A DNA stretch of 64,000 bases from Paralichthys olivaceus (lineage: Eukaryota; Chordata; Actinopteri; Pleuronectiformes; Paralichthyidae). Below are positions 61,101 to 64,000 of this stretch, in pieces. The notes beneath the pieces were generated by a model that did no database searches, had not been told where the DNA came from, and saw nothing but the letters and a program-made list of their open reading frames with translations. The stretch's first letter is position 1. The number at the start of each line of letters is the position of its first letter. A program made the translations under genes and the position numbers. The DNA lies in contig NC_091094.1 of assembly GCF_024713975.1 (NCBI RefSeq), positions 11,517,001-11,581,000 on the forward strand, in the 5' to 3' direction.

Positions 61101-63193
61101 AGACACAGTTAGTGCTAAAGATCATCAGTGGACAGCAGCTTCCCAAACCTAAAGACTCCATGTTTGGGGACAGAGGAGAGGTGAGGTCAAAAATATCAGA
61201 CATGGCAACATTATTATTATGAACCCTTAAAAACTTTTTTCTCAAAAATCATCCATGTTTTTAACCTTTCAGATTATTGATCCCTTTGTAGAGGTTGAGA
61301 TCATCGGTCTAAGTAATGATTGTTCCAAGCAGCAGACCAGGGTCGTGGATGATAATGGTATCTTTGCACAATCTGTCTGCAAATTAGGGTCAGCCGTACC
61401 AAGTTTGTGCTTTTCAGTCTGTTTAATTTCCCCTTTATTGTCACTCAGGTTTCAACCCGATGTGGGAGGAGACCCTCGTCTTCAATATTCAAATGCCACA
61501 GATCGCCCTGGTGCGTTTCCAGGTGTGGGATCATGATCCCATTGGGCGAGATTTCATTGGACAGAGGACTGTGGCTTTCACCAGTATGATGCCAGGTACA
61601 TGACATAGAAAGATCAGTTTGCTCTGGGTAAAAGTTAAATTAATTATACAAGACCTGCTGCACCCAGGCAAAAGAAAGTCTCACACAAAACCCTTCATAA
61701 AAATAGGGTTTGTCATTTTTACACTTCGCTAACTCCATGCAATAAAACAAATCATTATATTTCCAAAAACCTTGAACTAATATTGTGAATCAATTTTTTA
61801 TGCTAAATTTGCAGGTTATCGGCATGTGTACCTGGAGGGGATGGCAGAGTCATCCATTTTTGTTCATGTTGCTATCAATGATATAACAGGAAAGGTGAGC
61901 TTTTTCAAAATCATAAACATACATATCCTATTTCAGCTTAATTTGGGAAGTATCTAAAAACCTTTCTGTGTACTTTACAAAACAGATCAAACCCTCTAAT
62001 GCAGTGCAAGCTGCCAGAAAACACATCCAAAAAGCAGCTCAGAAGCACATGAAGGGTCCTCTACGGCAGCCGTCTCTGGACTTCTCCGTCCAGTCCTCGG
62101 AAGATGGACGTGCTCTGTATTTCCGCAAGGATCTGGATACCATCTCTCAGGACAGCAGGAATGGGGAACTGTCTTTTCTGGTACAAGGGCCAGCAGCCAA
62201 GGGTGCCATCCACAAAGGGACCATGAGCGAGCCAGTGAGGCGTGCTCACAGAGTTAAAATTCATGAACCAGTCGAGACAAGGAGAGGAATCTTCAGCCGG
62301 ATGTCCTCCACTGACTCCCACTACATGGGGGCTGCTCCCTGTGTGATAGCCGAGAGCTTTGACCTTGAGACCTCTTCCCAGGCTTCATGTCCAGACGGTC
62401 CTGCTCCAGACAGCCAAAATCCAATTCAAGAAGAAGCAGAGAATGAACTTCATGAACCACCAAAGTCAAGCTGTGCAGAGCAGGAGACCCTTCACACATT
62501 AGAAGCAGAGGAGCCTAAACAATCAGACAAATTACCACTAGAACCAGAAACTGGTACAGAACCTGAAAAACCACCACAAACTCCAAGTTCAACTGATTCA
62601 GTCCCTCAGCATCAGCCTGTGCCACAGCCTCTTAACCAGCCTGAAGCCAAATCTACTCCACTTATCCCTCCACCATCCCCTGCCAGGGTGAGACGGACCC
62701 TGGAGGCTCCAGCCACCCCCCGACCATTCACCCTGATACGGACAAAAGCCCGCTCACGTAGTTGCCCTCGAAAACCAACTACCTCCCCTCACATGGTGAA
62801 CCACAAACCTGTTTTCCACTGGCAGACGCATCGTGCACCAAAATATGGCAGCTACAGTAACCAGGTGAAACAGGTACCCAACGGTCTCTGCCTGTCAGAC
62901 AGCACATCAGGCAGCAGCGGCGGAAGCACAGACAGCCTGGAGTTTGTGCCCTCCTGCGTGCCAGCCGACGCAGGGCAACGTGAAGGGACTCTTCAGAGGG
63001 AGATGAGGGCCCTGTTTGACCAAAAGATTAGAGAAATCCACTGCAAATCACCACTTTTTCTGGATGGTGAGTCATGACTCAATTGGGATTCATATTTGGA
63101 AAATAAAATAACAACATATACAAAAGTCAAGTGGTTTTATTAAATCCTGGTTTTTGTTTTTAACTTTTGTGTGTTTTAGATACCGCAGATTAA
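54802..63193 (+). CDS. plch2: phospholipase C eta 2 (phosphoinositide-specific)
   Basis: The enzyme splits PIP2 into IP3 and diacylglycerol at the membrane in response to calcium. 21 coding exons join in frame to 1272 residues. Order: Ser/Pro-rich N-terminus (1-109); PH domain (about 110-235, with [20 protein letters not shown]); EF-hands (about 242-375; loop [12 protein letters not shown]); catalytic X (about 386-535; [40 protein letters not shown]); acidic/basic linker (545-645); Y (645-762; [19 protein letters not shown]); C2 (775-905); Pro-rich tail. Both catalytic histidines and the calcium ligands are present. The N-terminal [20 protein letters not shown] stretch and location beside ski favour eta 2 over eta 1. 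The tail is shorter than in full-length human PLCH2, so this may be one of several isoforms. Fish may call it plch2a or plch2b. Confidence 0.93.
55130..56036 (+). other. plch2: plch2 intron 1
   Basis: A GT-AG intron of 907 bp, nothing recognised inside. Confidence 0.85.
56037..56183 (+). CDS. plch2: plch2 exon 2, PH domain part 1
   Basis: Acceptor cttgtgcag, donor gtgagc, phase 1 to 1. It encodes [20 protein letters not shown] and [15 protein letters not shown]. Confidence 0.93.
56184..57034 (+). other. plch2: plch2 intron 2
   Basis: A GT-AG intron of 851 bp, AT-rich, nothing recognised inside. Confidence 0.85.
57035..57278 (+). CDS. plch2: plch2 exon 3, PH domain part 2
   Basis: Acceptor ctgtttcag; it ends in phase 2 inside the Gln codon of RQRTRDQ. 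It encodes [20 protein letters not shown] and [20 protein letters not shown]. No GT or GC donor fits; the exon ends at a U12-type AT donor (separate entry). Confidence 0.92.
57279..57497 (+). other. plch2: U12-type AT-AC intron of plch2
   Basis: The intron begins ATATCCTTTT, the U12 donor consensus, and ends AC. A perfect-looking U12 branch site TCCTTAAC lies at 57479-57486, with the branch adenosine about 12 bases before the intron end, in the usual window. Only this splice restores [20 protein letters not shown], the conserved PLC eta order. No GT-AG alternative does. Confidence 0.9.
57498..57627 (+). CDS. plch2: plch2 exon 4, first EF-hand
   Basis: It starts after the AC of the U12 intron and ends at donor gtaaga. 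It encodes [20 protein letters not shown] with a full calcium-type loop (D, N, D, T, S, E at positions 1, 3, 5, 7, 9, 12). Confidence 0.93.
57760..58275. repeat. dispersed repeat in plch2 intron 4
   Basis: It contains gttaacatgttcgccatctt, agcatgctaatgtttgctaa, aaagtatcggacaaattgga, attttactcaaagccacaaa and later gctgttagcatggctaa. This is text I recall, in this order, from a long non-coding fish repeat. It is diverged and internally shortened. Confidence 0.6.
58585..58755 (+). CDS. plch2: plch2 exon 5, second EF-hand
   Basis: Acceptor cttcctgtag, donor gtataa, 57 codons in phase 0. It encodes [20 protein letters not shown] and [19 protein letters not shown]. Confidence 0.92.
58832..58925 (+). 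CDS. plch2: plch2 exon 6
   Basis: Acceptor aatccacag, donor gtatgt, phase 0 to 1. It encodes [17 protein letters not shown] and VLGIDG, the end of the EF-hand region. Confidence 0.9.
59011..59214 (+). CDS. plch2: plch2 exon 7, X domain start
   Basis: Acceptor ttcccttcag, donor gtaaga, phase 1 to 1. It carries the first catalytic His in [15 protein letters not shown] and [11 protein letters not shown]. Confidence 0.94.
59317..59437 (+). CDS. plch2: plch2 exon 8, X domain
   Basis: Acceptor ctctttcag, donor gtgagt, phase 1 to 2. It carries calcium ligands in VDCWDG and the second catalytic His in [12 protein letters not shown]. Confidence 0.94.
59510..59681 (+). CDS. plch2: plch2 exon 9, X domain end
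   Basis: Acceptor catcccag, donor gtaaag, phase 2 to 0. It encodes [20 protein letters not shown] and [14 protein letters not shown]. Confidence 0.93.
59780..59890 (+). CDS. plch2: plch2 exon 10, acidic X-Y linker
   Basis: Acceptor tttttcag, 37 codons in phase 0. It encodes [20 protein letters not shown] and then an acidic run [12 protein letters not shown]. It ends CCACAG before gcaagt, a GC-type donor. Reading on into the intron meets a stop after about 16 codons. Confidence 0.88.
59891..59967 (+). other. plch2: GC-AG intron of plch2
   Basis: The donor CAG|gcaagt is the best possible context for a GC donor, and the acceptor is gtttcag. There is no GT donor nearby that keeps the frame into [17 protein letters not shown]. 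The intron is 77 bp long. Confidence 0.75.
59968..60051 (+). CDS. plch2: plch2 exon 11, basic X-Y linker
   Basis: Acceptor tgtttcag, donor gttgac, 28 codons in phase 0. It encodes [19 protein letters not shown]. Confidence 0.82.
60169..60266 (+). CDS. plch2: plch2 exon 12, basic X-Y linker
   Basis: Acceptor tttttcag, donor gtaaga, phase 0 to 2. It encodes [20 protein letters not shown], a basic patch followed by a Ser-rich patch. Confidence 0.85.
60368..60456 (+). CDS. plch2: plch2 exon 13, Y domain start
   Basis: Acceptor tcccatcag, donor gtaaat, phase 2 to 1. It encodes [20 protein letters not shown], the conserved opening of the Y half. Confidence 0.92.
60575..60760 (+). CDS. plch2: plch2 exon 14, Y domain
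   Basis: Acceptor tctggtag, donor gtcaga (weak but frame-keeping), phase 1 to 1. It encodes [20 protein letters not shown]. Confidence 0.92.
60869..60976 (+). CDS. plch2: plch2 exon 15, Y domain end
   Basis: Acceptor gattttag, donor gtatgt, phase 1 to 1. It encodes [20 protein letters not shown] and [11 protein letters not shown]. Confidence 0.92.
61056..61180 (+). CDS. plch2: plch2 exon 16, C2 domain start
   Basis: Acceptor tgatcag, donor gtgagg, phase 1 to 0. It encodes [17 protein letters not shown] and [20 protein letters not shown]. Confidence 0.92.
61273..61357 (+). CDS. plch2: plch2 exon 17, C2 domain
   Basis: Acceptor acctttcag, donor gtatct, phase 0 to 1. It encodes [20 protein letters not shown] and TRVVDDNG. 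Confidence 0.92.
61449..61595 (+). CDS. plch2: plch2 exon 18, C2 domain
   Basis: Acceptor gtcactcag, donor gtacat, phase 1 to 1. It encodes [16 protein letters not shown] and [16 protein letters not shown], with the WDHD calcium-binding loop. Confidence 0.93.
61815..61894 (+). CDS. plch2: plch2 exon 19, C2 domain end
   Basis: Acceptor atttgcag, donor gtgagc, phase 1 to 0. It encodes [20 protein letters not shown]. Confidence 0.93.
61986..63066 (+). CDS. plch2: plch2 exon 20, long C-terminal tail exon
   Basis: Acceptor caaaacag, donor gtgagt at 63067, 360 codons and one base. It encodes a disordered Pro/Glu/Ser-rich tail with [18 protein letters not shown], the basic [16 protein letters not shown], and a helical end [16 protein letters not shown]. 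No further domain was recognised. If the donor is not used, translation stops at TGA 63076-63078. Confidence 0.88.
63180..63193 (+). CDS. plch2: plch2 last coding exon (short end)
   Basis: Acceptor gtgttttag. In the joined frame it adds Asp-Thr-Ala-Asp and then TAA at 63191-63193. Another frame of the same exon stays open (RQYSPSDEEDEQQQQQKG), but no upstream exon of the right phase was seen. The frame and end fit a polyadenylated 3' UTR following. Confidence 0.6.
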
Positions 63194-63995
63194 ATTTGAG
63201 ACTTCAAAGACAATATTCTCCTTCAGATGAGGAAGACGAGCAACAACAGCAGCAAAAAGGTGTGCAAGAGAACATACATAAGCTGTACTTATACTGCAGC
63301 AACTTTCCCAAGGGACAGGAAAAAATTGCAGGAACTCCATGCATTTCCACCAAAGGGACCAGGGTATAAATTAAGTTCTGGGAAAATATTTTTACCCTCC
63401 AAAAAATCCCTGGTCATTATCTCCTGCATTACTGGCACCTGGTGGATTGGAGTGGAACAGATTGTCATAGCCATTGGTCAGGCTAATTTGCCTAATCTCA
63501 GTCATTTGGCCATGATGGAAAACATGTGAAAACATTTCCTATGACTAAAAGTTCCAGAGATTTTTCCCAAAACAAACAAGACAGAGTCATAAAGCAGTTG
63601 TGACTTACTTTCTAGATACATGAAGACATGAAGCAGAGTTACACAGTTAAACTTTTTATTATTTTAGGCCTGCTGTGATGTTTACAATCCACACTGTTGT
63701 ATTCATGCTGTTCATGTTTACAGACAGGTTTTATGCATGTAATCATTTTTCAAAATAGTTTGTTGATTTCATTTGATGCCATTGCCAACTGAGTCATAAA
63801 GAGGTTACTTAGAAACACATGATCACTGTTAGTCATTTTGTCAAGCATAAACATAGATCATTTCAACAAGTGTTTTCATAGAATTTAAACTATGTTTGCT
63901 TTTTCATTCAAACTGTAGCATTTGTACTAATTTCAATAAACTGATTATTTAATAAAGTTTAATTTTTTTTAATAAAGAGATTTTTTTGTTGTTGT
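63194..63995 (+). other. plch2: plch2 3' UTR with polyadenylation signals
   Basis: Non-coding sequence with AATAAA at 63935-63940, 63951-63956 and 63971-63976, the last followed by a T/GT-rich stretch. This suggests the transcript ends just at the window edge. Confidence 0.6.
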
Positions 63996-64000
63996 AAAGG

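Noticed and set aside
61358..61448. Second possible U12 intron in plch2, donor gtatcttt
   Set aside because: The donor differs from GTATCCTT, and the 3' end has no TCCTTAAC-like branch site; it is an ordinary GT-AG intron.

Overview
The window reads as nuclear DNA of a ray-finned fish, most likely a percomorph teleost. The genes are split by introns with GT-AG borders. (AC)n and (GATA)n microsatellites are frequent, and several interspersed repeats have the look of families common in spiny-rayed fish genomes. No prokaryotic, plasmid, viral or CRISPR feature was seen. Four protein-coding genes lie head to tail on the + strand: kazn (3' part), tmem51, ski and plch2. The products were recognised by reading the spliced translations; no database search was run.

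Region by region: (1) 1-9160 holds the last ten coding exons of kazrin. An early stop in the exon at 1389-1559 gives the short isoform, while an internal donor in the same exon leads to the long isoform with three SAM domains, ending at 7661. (2) 9160-16960 is a repeat-rich gap with two decayed LINE fragments, three copies of one MITE-like family, a 20-bp minisatellite, and a GC-richer block near 10.9-11.3 kb that may be the tmem51 promoter and first exon. (3) 16967-18384 is the two-exon coding region of tmem51. (4) 20640-50740 is ski: a CpG-rich promoter and first exon, a 26-kb first intron with only simple repeats and possible regulatory DNA, then six exons in 2.4 kb. (5) 54802-63193 is plch2 (phospholipase C eta 2), 21 coding exons in 8.4 kb, followed by a 3' UTR with polyadenylation signals just inside the window end.

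The genes do not form a pathway. Kazrin acts at desmosomes, the cortical cytoskeleton and endosomes; TMEM51 is a poorly understood two-pass membrane protein; SKI is a nuclear SMAD co-repressor; PLCH2 is a calcium-sensitive phosphoinositide phospholipase C. Their order matters because human KAZN-TMEM51 and SKI-PLCH2 are both on 1p36 but many megabases apart, while here tmem51 and ski are neighbours.

The clearest unusual feature is an AT-AC intron of the minor (U12) spliceosome in plch2 (57279-57497), with near-perfect donor and branch-site motifs. Next to it in interest are a GC-AG intron in plch2, a strongly two-part acidic/basic X-Y linker in the PLC, the joined synteny blocks, and the cluster of repeats between kazn and tmem51. 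I found no convincing wholly new biological system.
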